Assembly: GCA_914767715.1 (NCBI GenBank)
Contig: OU612070.1
Location: 823,501-887,500, forward strand
Source of the DNA: Membranipora membranacea
Taxonomy: Eukaryota > Bryozoa > Gymnolaemata > Cheilostomatida > Membraniporidae
DNA length: 64,000 nt
Reading direction: 5' to 3'
This document shows positions 11,290 to 24,700 of the stretch, piece by piece. The notes beneath the pieces were generated by a model. That model did no database searches. It saw nothing but the letters and a program-made list of their open reading frames with translations, and was not told the origin of the DNA. The stretch's first letter is position 1. Every line of letters starts with the position of its first letter. Both the position numbers and the translations under genes were made by a program.

Positions 11290-12774
11290 ACAAAGGGTAA
11301 TGTTATTGATTTTGCATGTCTGGTTTCTACCTTTAATTCAATGTGAAGAGCTACACATTGGCTCTGAACTAGTGGTATAAGGCATCCTATTATCAAAGAT
11401 GAAATGGGCGAACCCCACAAACTTCCACTAAACTAGTCATGTTTCATTAAAAGCTCTCCAGGCTATCTATGGAACTGTGAAAAAATAAAATTTTGTATCA
11501 GTGGAACACTCACTTTTCATGTAGGGCTGTAGGCCATTGCGTATTTGTAACAGTTTCATGTTGTGTTGATGTAAGACTGGTAATACATTAAATCATGTTT
11601 TTGACTGTCATGTCTGTTATTCTCAGATTTTATTGATAGACATATTTTTGTAAAATTCATCAAATTGAATAAAATGTTTGTGCCCATGTTGCAGTAGTGC
11701 TTTTATACCAAAATCATTCTAATATCTTGCAAAATGAAAAAAATAAAATTTTAGGTCTCAAAATGCTTTGACTATGTTGACTGCCTGGCTTGAACTACTA
11801 ATTTCGTATTATATACCGTCACAGATAATATTTGGAAATCACACATTGAATATACATCTACTACAGGTCTATAAAATATATATTACACAAACGACATTCA
11901 ATACACTGGCTATAACCAATATATAACTATATATATATAACCAATGTTTCCTTATAGGATGATGGTATTTTGCTTACAACTTTTGGAAACACTTTCTAGT
12001 TCCAGGTGACTTGTTCTAGTCTAATGTGCTCAGTTGGTTTCAATCGGGAGGTTGTAGCCTTGCATTATTTAGCATGCTTAGCCAGTTAGCATCCAGTTTG
12101 AATACTAGTTGTTCGTCCAGAGGGTCATGTAAGTTTTTAAAACTACTATTGTAATTGTTATTATTTTATACGATATAAAAGTAGTTCAAGACTTGAAATC
12201 AATATACTATGTACCTATATTGAGACAAATTTTATATCTGATTATCAATGGTTACTATACGTTATACTGCGTAGATAAACTTTCGGTCTACACAGACTAT
12301 GTTGTACATGTTGTAACAGCTACTTTACAGATTTGTTATCTATTATGTGCTAAGAAGAAATCTCTGGTCTCTCTGAACTGCGAAGACCGCTCAAGTGGGA
12401 TCTTTCAATTAGAAAGATCGATGCTTAGCAGGTCTCTATCACTAAAGAAGAGATTTTGGCTGTTTCATTTGGAATACCCCACCTTTTTGGGCTATGAATA
12501 CTATCGTTGGCATGTGCATCCAGCCATGGAATATCACAGGAGTAACAATGAACTTGTTCATTGGTAGTAACATGGTAAAAATATCGATTCAAAATCTAGC
12601 AAGAGGCTATCTACAATTGCCAATAAGAAGTTGTGTCCTCTCAATACTATAGATCTTTGTAAAGGAGATAATAAAGGAATTAACACATTTGAAGAAAAAT
12701 TCTAAGTCAGAAGGGGTTTGTGAATAATATCATTCCATATATTCGATTGATCTAGCCTTTGGCCTTGCTGTGAC
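11290..12774. other. Intergenic, TRAPPC6 to NUP214
   Basis: 1.5 kb between two plus-strand genes. It has AATAAA sites near 11487 and 11667 that could end TRAPPC6 transcripts. At about 12395-12485 there is a degenerate stretch sharing GATTTTGGCTGTTTC with the MITE at 9726-9960. No gene is supported; the open frame at 12193-12567 overlaps the repeat and has no recognisable features. Confidence 0.5.
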
Positions 12775-15700
12775 ATGGCTGCTAATGAGCCATACTTGCA
12801 AGTTCCCCCAGATGTAGATCTGACACAAGAGGTGAGCAATTTCTGAAATGAATTTTTTTTGTTTTGATGAATATACATACAAGTTGTAACTTGCCATCCA
12901 TCTTCCACTATCACTACTAAACTATGACCATCTATCTTTCTACCTATTCTATTAATTATCTATATATGCTACATACATAACGCACTATACAATTGTCAAT
13001 ACATTCTTCTCAAGAGAGATCTTATCACACAACTCATGATAGATAAAAATTGGTGCACCCTCCTAGATTAGAACGGCATTGTTGTCAAATTGACCCAAAC
13101 CTACATAGTAATCACATCTTCTTGACTGGCAAGGCTACTGTTTATTTATTTATTGAGGTTTTCTGTTGATACAGAGTCATTTAATACAACTGTTAACTCC
13201 AAATATAGCACCAGAAAAGGTGTGATTAAAAATGCTGTAAATACCGATGTGGCAAAGTACTCGTTTAAAAACAGAATAAATAAATAAACCTCACCACTGT
13301 AACACACTTTTCTTTTCTTTTTTTCTTCTTTTTTTCTTCTTTTTTTCTTCTTTTTTTCTTTTCCCATTATTTATAAAGCTCCCGTTGTCATGTTTACAAA
13401 TTACAATATTTGCATTATAACAGCTGAATCGCGCTTACACCCACACTGTCTGTTGCATCATTGTTACATCTAATTGCTGTCTAAATTACTATAAATCTCG
13501 ATAGTGGAGCCTAACGCTCTGAGTGAGATTATTTGGATCAGATCAGAATACATCAGGTAACCTCCCCCTACATACAAGTATTCTATGGCCACCTGGGACT
13601 TATATGCCTTTGCTTTGCCAAGTCCAGTATAATTAACCACCAAAAATCTGGATGGTTGTTACTCACTGGACATATAGCATTTGCAAAAGTAAAGGCATGT
13701 ATGTATGTAATTGTAAGCAAGTCCCAGGGGACGCGGGCAAGCAAGCAATGCTCAATCAATTCGATGCAGTTGTAAGGGTAACTACTAAGTAAGTTAATTT
13801 TACAAACTAGGAATTTTACAAATCTACAAGTACGCAAGCATATTTTTGCTGTCAATGAAGGCATGTCTCTTCTTCTCTTCAGCTATTTATCTCCTTTGGA
13901 TGATGATATAAGTATGTATACAATTTTTTTAATAGCCTTACTAAGCCTACCATATCTATGATGCATATATATATATATGTGTGTTAGGAATACATTTCCT
14001 TCTAATTACAGCAATTCAGCTTCAAACAGCTACGCACATTGAAGTTGTGTGACAAAATTGAGCCTAGCGCTAGAAGCAGTGCTGTGGCTGCTAACAACAG
14101 ATATGGACTTATCGCTGTCGCTCTACCAACTGGTGGGTTGTCTGATAATTAAACAAGCGAAGAAATTGATGGTGGAAAAAAGATAGTTAAACTATTGATT
14201 ACTGACTATTGTGGAATGTTTGATCTAGGTTGGAAGAATTGACAGGTTTAGAGAAACACTGTGATCCCTGACTTATTTTTTTTAATAGTTCCTCTGTTTT
14301 TCCTTCCTCTAGTAGTAAGTTTTTCCACCACATCACATGTGAGTGTTGTAGAACACTCCAGTTCTGGACATGAACAATAATCTGTTCTCAACTGTTTTTA
14401 CCCTGAAAAACAAAACATCAAATATCACCATGTTATTATTTTGTGTTGTTTGCAGGTGTATCCGTGTATAGACTGCCTGACTTGCTGGCCCAGAAAAATG
14501 ATCCTCAACCATATATAAAAATTGAGTCAGCGATGGCTGCCTGTCATGTATCCTTCAATGCTGACGGCACACTGCTCTGTGTATCACATGGTAATGGGCA
14601 AGCTCTGCAGATTTACAGCATTGCTAATCAGGTATATACTAGTCTACTCTCACATACTGAACATTGTCATTTTGATGATAGATAAAGTTATGCGCCACCA
14701 GCTCATCAAGTAGATTATATGTAATATATTTATATATATGTGCGGACAAACCAAATTCAAGGGAAATTTTAAATGACTAGTTAGCTTTGTTTCCATATTT
14801 TTACCTGTCTAGTTGTTAATTGAGAATGATATATTCTCTTTCGATTAATTATGAGCAAAGTGTAACATAGGTACACACTGTGCATAAGTCTTTGTATAGG
14901 AAAGCGTTTCAAGGAACGCTACGTAGAGTATAGTATTCTTAGTACAGTATCTATTTACCCTCTGATTGTAGCAGCAGGGACCTGTAGTGATTCAGTCACC
15001 ACGAGGACAGGGTAATGTGATGGATATAGCCTGGAATCCTGTTGTACCAGACTTACTATCTGTGGTGTACTCCACACACAAACTCTACTTCTATAAGGTT
15101 ACTGGGACTAGTGTAACTCTGACACAAGTACCCCTGCAGCGTGAGTTACCTCCTCCTACCTTCACTGAAAATGCAATGACAATATAGAGAAGAGATTGTA
15201 GAGTCTACAATCTCTTCTCTATGTTGTTATTGCATTTTGAATCCTTGAATTATTTCTCTGATTAATTAATGAACATGAAGTCAGTGCACAAACAGTTTGA
15301 GATGTTAATGTTATTTGTTTTGATTTGTAGATGAAGCTACATGCCTTAGCTGGAGTCCTAAGGGTAAACAGCTAGCTGTGGGGGCACTATCTGGTGCCAT
15401 AGTTAGAGTAGACCAGGCTGGCAGACAAACGTTCCTCATAAATCCACCTCCTAAACATCAAACTATGGCTGGTGTGTACATTAATAACTTACATACCGAG
15501 TGTTCATCCTGGAATCTCTTCATCGGTTTTATTGGAGTATATTTGAATTACATGCTAGACGTTTACTAAAGCCCTGTACTGACACTCTTCTCATACATAC
15601 CATCCGCACCCAAACAATTTTAGATTATTCTTGAAGGAATATTTGGGGGTTATATTTCATTTTCTCAGGGTACACAATTCCTATCTAAATGGTATGAGAT

Positions 15701-18700
15701 GCAATTATAAAGTTAATTCTCTGCCCGAAATGACTGTAGTTGTAATGAACTGGATGAACAATTAATAGGCTAGTGTTTCTCTTGGTGCCATCTCAACGTA
15801 GATTTGATACTGATTGATGTGTTAATACAGTGGACTTAATAATTTATTTACATAGATTTTATATATTAATTATCATTCATCCTGTAGATTATTTCCTGTA
15901 AGTATACAATGTTTATATATTATTTTAGTGTGTGGATTACACTGGCAGTCTACATATACATACCTAGCTGTATATATAAAGGCAGATCTGATCAACACGC
16001 CCACTGGTGAACCTGTCAGTATGCTGGTGGTCAGACACGGGGTGAGTTACACAAGAGACACATTAAATTGTTTTTTTATTCACCACCTCAAAGAGATCAC
16101 TGTGATCTGAAAAAAAATTTCAGAGATTCATGTTTTTCAACTTTAGTGATTGAGCTTTTCATCATAGTTATTTCTCATACAAAAGGTTACGTGTACGAAG
16201 TTATATGATTAACATTCATTTCAATAACTGCTTTTTGTTTGACTTTCTGATAAGTATACGTTACCAAAGTATATTTTTGTCTGTATTATTATTCTTCTGA
16301 TTCTCTGAGATCTGTGATCTGTTCTGATGAGCATTTCTCATACTAGTGAATTTTGATGTATAAACTTGTAATGAGGTGTCGATGGTCTTCATATATCATA
16401 TACATGTTTGCTCTTTCCATAATAAGTTTGGGCAAACTGAGACCTGTCTCATATTTTGTAGAAAGACAAGCCAGTTACGTACAGTGACTTCTCCGATGTT
16501 TGGTGTGTGACCTCAGATAAAAACATCAACGTAATGCTCTCAGCCCCCGTGGTTCCATGGTATGACAAATTATTACTTCATCTTTTTTTTAAAAGCTTTG
16601 ATGAAAATTTATTATACAGGAGAATGATTGCATTGTAGAACCACAAGTAGTTTTCTCTGCTGGTCAAAATAAGAAAATTGTGCTGCTTTATAAATGTGAG
16701 TTTGTGAGTGTGGGGTATGGATGGATCCTCTCTCCTATTACAAAAGTAAATCATATATTGTGAGTTCATAGGGCAAAAGAAAATTTTAAAAAAAGAAATT
16801 TGTGGAAAATGGCAATTAGTTTTTTTTCAAATATTTTAGCAAGGATCATAGTGGTCAGGGGGAGGCAATAAATCTCTATGATCCACTATGATCCCAGTTT
16901 TAAGACTTTGCAGCAGTTTTACTGCAATAAGGTTCACAGGCTATTTTATTTCGTATGCCCTAATGACTTTTCGACCTGAGATCTTTAAAAGCCATACCAA
17001 ACATGGCCTAGTAGGACTGTCACTTTAACCTACGCCGCATAGGAAAAAAGAGCTGAAAAGAGGCTTATTTTGTAAACTGCTTATAATAGGATAGAAAATG
17101 TGTCTTGATTCATCATCGGCATCATTGAAAACCCTGAGGGACAGGGTTTCAAAATCATTGGGGGCTTGAAAGCTGATAAATCTCAAATTTAGTGACAAAA
17201 TTCATGAAAAGTTCCATGAGATTTGTCAACAAAACAGGCAGAAATTGATATAAATAACTATCCAAGTACCAAAATTATTTCCCAAACTATGTCCCCTAGT
17301 TTTCAATGGTGCAGATTCTGAATCAAAAATCATTTTTCCCCATTATACGTGGTTTTCCAGATAAGCTTCTTTTCATCTCATTTTTCCTATGCGGTGTGAG
17401 TTAAAAAATACCTAACTGGAGAGAGGACAACTCCAAAAAAGAGGCTCAAATTAGAGCTCAGAAAACTGTCTATTGGGATGTCCTGATAGTATTCATACCT
17501 GGGATCTAAACGTCAAGCAGCAATGCCAATATGAATATTGAGATGACTGGTCAGTTTCTACGTGATTCAACCAATCTCATTGATTCTCATATGTTCAATC
17601 GGAGTGGTAATATACTCCACTGTATGGCTAACCTAGTTTGGTTATTATTCACAGGGAGATGGTTTTGACAGTACATAGTGGTTCTGTTGATTCTGTATTA
17701 TTTGGTGCAAATAAATCCACCGATAGCTGGTGCATTATGGGATTAGAGGATACTTGCAGAGTGTCTATACCTCTGCACCCACCACAGTATATAGAACACT
17801 TCCCAGTGGGTCTGGCTGTATCATTCAACTCTACAGAACCTGTAACAATCAGTGAGTAGCTCGATGAGTTGAAATTATACTCTAAAACTCTCAGCTTGAA
17901 ATCAATTACACAAAAAGTATACTTTATTATCTCCTGGCTGTATTTCTACTAGTTCATCTACATAACTTTAACTATACATCACCACTGTACCTTCTGTTTA
18001 ACTGAAAGACCATGAACAATAACCTGATTATGTCTCTGCTTTAGATGAGTCAGTCACTCACCCTCCCTGCCCTGTAATCTCTGTTCTGGCTAGTGACGGA
18101 AATCTGAACCTCTACTATGCCATAAACAGACTACCAAACACAGACCATAGCCTTGTTAAAGCTCCAGAGCCTCTCAATATACCCGGAGGTGTAATAAAGG
18201 CACCGGGTGGAGCAGCCCAGGCTGCCGGTGGATTATTCAGCTCTACAGGAGGTTCTGCGTTTGGCGCTCCTGCTCAACAGAGCTCTGCAGCTAAGTCTCT
18301 GTTCGGTGGAGCAGCAGCAGCTCAGCCTCCTCAGGCTGCCGGAGATGGACAGCCTAACGCCGCCAGGTCTCTATTCGCTGCCGCTAATCAGCAGCCGCCG
18401 AGTAACCCTCAGTCAGTGTTTGGAGCTGCTGCAGCTAAGACTCCAGCATTCGGTGCTGGTCCTAAATCTGTGTTCGGAGCAGCAACTGCTAAACCAGAAC
18501 AGAAGTCATTGTTTGGTGTCTCCACAGCAGCAGCTGATCCTAAGTCAGTATTCGGAGCAGCGCCTAGTCTTGGTGGAGGTGTAGCAAAGCCAGCATTCGG
18601 CGGAGGAGGGGGAGGTTCACTGTTTGGTAGCTCTAATGCTTCACCTGCACAAACCTTCGGTGCTGCTGCTCAGCAACCCACCAAACCAGCCTCACTGTTT

Positions 18701-21700
18701 GGTGGCGGTGGTCAACCAGCAGCAGATAAACCTTCCCCTGTTTCTGTGTTCGGTGCTGCTGTAAGTTCTCAATCCAGTCAGCAACAGCAGAAGCCATCCT
18801 TATTTGGAGCTCAACCTTCCCAGCCATCCCCATTGTTTGGAGGACAGGCCAAACCAACGTCTCTGTTTGGAGCAGCTATGGGTAAGACTGAAGGTTCACA
18901 ACCAGCCATCAGTCAAGAGAAGCCATCGGCTGCTGCCTCTCTGTTTGCTGCTGCTAAGTCCGCCGAGTCTAACCCTGCTGCTGCTCAGCCTGGTGCTCAG
19001 AATCTCCCGTCACTACAACAAGCCTCGACCCATAAAGAGACCGCTGTCAGTCAGGAGCAGGCTGAGGCAACAAGACAGGCAGCTGAGGAGAAAGCTGCAG
19101 CTGAAAGAGTTCAGAAGGTACAATCCTATGTATTCATTTTCCTAGTTCTTCCCTGTGGTGTTGGATGAAATCTGAGTATAGATAACACCTTAGCTTTCCT
19201 CCTATAATTTTAAGATATCCCAGCTATAATAAGCTATCACTCATACAATAAACAAATGGACGGTAGTCTCCCCAAGCTTAGCCTTGTCACGCGGCTACTT
19301 CTTTGTTTTGTTTTCCCCCAAAACAAAAAGGTAGTCGCGTAACAAGGCTAAGTCTCCCCTACAATGCTCTTACCATAAACTGAAATGGACGATTGTTATT
19401 GTATATGACCGACATCCAAATAGAAGTGTGTGATTGCGATAAGTAATGTTATGTTAGCTTAATTACAAAATCTTTCAAAAAAATGATATGATTATGATGA
19501 TGTAATACGATGGTGTACGATGATGTTATACAATGGTGTATGTCTGTATGATGTTATTAATGCTGTTTACTATTAGGAGCGTGAGCAGGAGGAAGCTCGT
19601 CATCGAGCTGAGCAGGTCAAGGCTGCAGCTCAAGCAGAGGCAGCTCGTCAGGCTCAACAACAAGAGGCTCAACATAGGAAAGAGGCAGCTATCTACACAG
19701 AGGCAATCAAACGTGAAGCTTCCAGGTTTAACAAGGTGTGTAAACATCAGAAAATACGGACATGTTCACTTCAGGCTTTCCGGGCCACGAGCAGCCATAG
19801 CTAATACCTAATGTGAATGATACACTATGATAGAGATATTGTTACTGCACACAGGTGTGGTGGTTTTAACAGTGAGTGGTCACTGGACTGGTCAGTTGTA
19901 AATGTCAAACTCTCGTTACAGCTTCAGTAACAGGCACCACAAATGAGACAAGGCTTTGATTCTCTGTGTGTTCAGAGCTTGATTATCAACCATTACCCAA
20001 GTGAATAACATGGCATGCACCTGCTTATTTATTATTCCAGGAGTTTAAGGAAGTTAAACAGAGATTAGCAGCGCCACTCCCTAATGTTCTTTCTAGAGAG
20101 GAGCTTGTGGAGATCAATGACATTGTTGACGACATTGAGGGATTCTCACTAGAGATTATTGAACATGTTATGGTGAGCTATCGTGAAGCAAAGTGTGAAC
20201 AGATTTATTGTTTTCATCATACACATATACTCATCTGATGACTCATTTCCTTTGTGGGGACTATTTGAAATATTTATCATTCTGCATGCTATCTTCAATT
20301 GGATGTTAGAGGCTTAGGGCTCAATCATAAGCCCTGATATTTTAGAACTTAATAACAGCACTAGCAAAAGAAACATTGAAGTGTTTCAGCTGATTTAACC
20401 CTGAAATCGTCATCAAACATGTCACAAACATCTGTCACAAACATCTCGGACGATGCTTTGTTGAGAGTTTCTGATGTTCACTCCTTTTTGCAGACTGTAA
20501 ACCAAGAGATACATGCTATGAAGCTGCAGATATTAGATGCTGTAGCCTCGATGGAGCAAACTAAGACTCTATATAACAGAAGTAGAGACCCACTATATAA
20601 GGACCTCATCAGCTCACGACCTCTCGACCCTAGACTGAGTACACTTAATCAGGTAACTATAATAAGCCTTCAGGATGTTGTGTTCATATTGGAAGAAGTC
20701 ATGTATGCCGCTGTTAACAAATTGCAATGTAATCGGACTTCATATGGAAATGTTCAATTCGTCAATGCTTCGTACTAAATATGCCTCAAGGTTTATCTCT
20801 GCTTTCTTCTTTCTGTAATCAGGCGTAATTTTATACTTTGGACTTTTATTTAAAAATGTTGTACTTGATCATTATTGATCCCTCTTCACACTTATATCAC
20901 TCAGTATTCCACTGCCGTTGTTCCGCCATCTATGCTATTTGTTGTATTTTTATTACACAGTCGATAGATAAGAGATTTCAGCACCTCAGCCAGGAGTTGT
21001 CCGCTGCTGATCAGTTTCTCGATGAGTTATGGATGGAGGTTAATCGAGATCGTGATAAGAGCAGAGCAGCTATGAATATAGATCAGACTGAGATCATATA
21101 TAAAACACTGTCTACTATAGAGAGGCTGATCGGTAAGTGTGAGCGCGACTCTAACCTTCTCCCTAACACTTATATTATGGTCAGCAAAGTATATTTGTAA
21201 ATACATGGTAGTTTGAAAAATAGATGGAAGTAATCTGTTTTCTCTACATTTCATAGAAAACCATCTAATTCAATAACAAGCATGATAGTATATGCTGATA
21301 GCCACTAATTGAAATATATTGTTTTTAACTGTGAATGTCTATATTTTCTATTACTCCGTTACTGTGTTCAGTTGCTAAGAAGAACGATGTGGATACTGTC
21401 GCTCAGATGTTTGGAGTTATGAATCTGGGAAAGATGTCCCCATCTAAACCACTACGAGATCTCAACTCAACCAGGTACAGAATCCTATCACGTCATGATC
21501 ACATAAAGCCTGACTGATCAGATGTGAATTAGCGTTAGGGATGTTATTGTTTCTGTACATACGCCTCTAAATCAGTTTGTCTGATTGACTCATGAGACTT
21601 TTTATCGAAAGGGAGAACTTTGGATCAGTCTCACTTGACTTCACTTTACATAGCTTGGTTGGCTCAATGGTAAATTTTCAATATGTCATGTGTTGAATCG

Positions 21701-24700
21701 CGTTGTTATTATTTTTGGTTTATTTACGCTCTATTGGTTAAATTGGAACGATAAGGTTTACATTAATTATTTCCAGCGTGCCGGTGATAGAAAATACCCA
21801 ACCTACAGCACCTATTGTCAAGAAGAAGATATCAGCTGCAAAGACAGCACAGCTTAGAGAGTTTCTCAGCTCTAGAACCCATGTACCTGTAGTAAAAGCC
21901 GGACCTACAAACCTACAGCCAACCAAGCTCCAGAAAGAGTTAGCACGCAGAAAACTACAGGAGAAAGTGAGATCGCTAATCTGCTGCCAGGAACTCTATC
22001 GGCAGTTTAGCTAAAATATCTAAAACGGATTAGTAATAAAGAAAAATCCTGATAAAGCATACTTGCGAAAAAAAACAATGTCATGCTATTAAATAAAAGT
22101 AACATCTTGTTGTTTTAATACTGGTAATCATGATTTGAGATGCTATCTTGGCTTAAATCTGTTTTTGTAATAATCGAGACGATTGATTTTTGCAGACGAT
22201 TAATTTGTCACCAGTAAAGCCTGTGGCTCAATCTCCAAGCTACACCCCTTCACCAGCTCCATCAGCTGGATCCACTCCTGGTCTACTAAGGCAGCCCTCT
22301 GCAGACCATTCCTCTACACCCCTGTCATCTGTGAAAACTGTACCGACTATGAGCAGAGGAGGAGGAGGAGCCAGACCATCTCCTGCTACAAGTCAGGAGG
22401 CTTCTAATTATCTCCCTGTAAACATCACCAAGCATCAAGGTCTGTCTCTGACTAATCGTCAATTACATAACATCCTTAGTGTGGCTGTTCTTCATGATGT
22501 TTATGTTAGTTTTTGGTTTGAATGTTAGATTCATGATTTTATCCTGTTATCACGTTGATCTTGTTACAGCATATACCGTTAGTAGTTGCACATAGAGCTG
22601 ATACAGTAGGACCAAATTCTGAAATTTAACATGTTCGGACCTAGATATATGAGTACTTGTGTTTATAGGCGCAATCTAACCCCGCTAAATTCTTATCGAT
22701 CCGAGCGTGATGTTGGTACCTGTTGTGTGATCAATGTAATTACTGATGTTAATCTTCTTCTATTTATGTATCTCATCACAGGTGGTAAGATAAGTTTCAG
22801 TCCAGTGAAGACCGAGGGTGCTTCTCTAATGCCCCAGGCCAACACACCACTAAACAGACCTATAGCTACAAAAGGTAAGAAGCAGTAGCCCTCTCCAGCT
22901 CATTGTCTTGATCTGCTATCAATTCCATTCTATTTATGGCTTCTGATGACTAGTTATGCAGATCGTTTAGACTATCTAGCTGCTGCATGGCTATCTCCAA
23001 AGTTTGTCCTATATAAATTTGATCTTCTATCTGATTGACTTTGTCTTCAAACCTGGCATGTACCTTGTTTATTAGTAGCTATTTCCAATGATGTATGATA
23101 AAAAATACGCATGTAGCTGTAATGTGCATATTTCAAAAAGAATTATCAATTTTGAAGTTATATCCACTGCACTGTAAGGTTCCGGATATGCATGCGAATT
23201 CACACTGTACCTATTATTCAAATGGTCACAGTATTTATGGAGTCTCCTGTAGAGAAGAATATCCCTCCACCGTGTACTGCTGGACTATTTTGATCTCCCT
23301 TAGTAAAAGTCTTGTAGAGCCACAGCTACTGTTACTTGTTTGTGATTGCTTGCTCGCTAATTTCAGCCACACCCCAGCAGTCTGCTGCTTCACCTCTCCA
23401 GAGCACTGGGGCAAGTGTAGGAGCCAAACCCCCTCTAGCTAGATCGCTCAGCCATCTTCTGTCCGCTAGTAGCTCCAACGAACAGTCGTCGTCTGCAACA
23501 GGTCCGCAGTAAATATTTAAGCAAATCACTCAACTTGATCTCATTAGGATTGTGTTTATTCTACATTCCACAGTAGGAGGGGCGGCAATATGAGACCTTG
23601 CGGAAAATTCACCTAATGTTCCGCATGTTTTTTGATTAAGTTACTGCTGTAGAATGTCCCTTGTTGATGCAGGTATATCCAACAATATGATATAAAATAC
23701 TTGTGTAGCTGGAATATCAAATTTCCCAAATAAGAAGAATTACATCAATGTGATAACATCCTTTACAAGGATATTTCCTGTTCCTCTTAAAGGTTCATAG
23801 CCAGGGTACGGGTTAGAGTCTAATGGTTTGGAATCTCAGATATACGTATCTACCGTTTCTACCAAGGTCATTTGACAGATTGGGTTGGAAGCAGTAGTAT
23901 TTGTTCAATCTCTTTGTCTTGGTTATAAAAGTCTAGCTCGCAAAAAAATACCGCAGCAAACTCACTAAAGGATGACGACCTTTGGTGCATGAGCAGTTTT
24001 GCGGTCTATCAAGTCACAAGGCTTTTGAAATTATCTCCACCTCACTCAAAATTTCTTTCCTTACTATTCGGAATTTGGGTATGGAAATACCAAATCCGAC
24101 AAACATAAGGCTAATAACTCATTCCTTGGCTATAAACCTTTAAATCGATTTCGAAGTTATGTCCACTGCTCTGTATTATTACGGAAATGCATGCGAAACC
24201 ACCTATACCCATTATTCGAATGGTCTCATTTTTGCACAGTTATTATGGAGCCATACCTCCTTTAGACAAGTATTATCCCTCCACCGAGTACTGCTTGATT
24301 ATCATGATCCCCTTAATCTAAGTCTTGTAGAGCCAAAGCTACTGTTTACTTGTTTGTGAGATTGCTTGCTCGCTCATTTTAGCCACACCCCAGCAGCCCG
24401 CTGCTTCACCCCTCCAGAGCACTGGGGCAAGTGTAGGAGCCAAACCGCCTCTGGGTGGATCGCTCAGCCACCTTCTATCCGCTAGTATCTCCGATGAACT
24501 GTCATCATCTGCTACAGGTCTGCAGTAAATAATTATAAATAAATCACTCAACTTGTTGATCTCATTATGATTATGTTAAGTGAACATTCCACAGTAAGAA
24601 GGTTGGCAATGTGAAAAGTCACCTGATGTTCTATGTTTATGATGATTTATTAATGTAGTGAGATTCAGAGGAGCTTATCTAATAGTGGAACTCTCTGATT

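Noticed and set aside
12193-12567. 124-aa plus-strand ORF upstream of NUP214
   Set aside because: Overlaps a degenerate MITE copy, has no domain, and does not splice into the NUP214 first exon in an obvious way.
13146-13367. Lysine-rich minus-strand ORF
   Set aside because: Its N-terminal part is the translated polypyrimidine tract; the remainder has no features.
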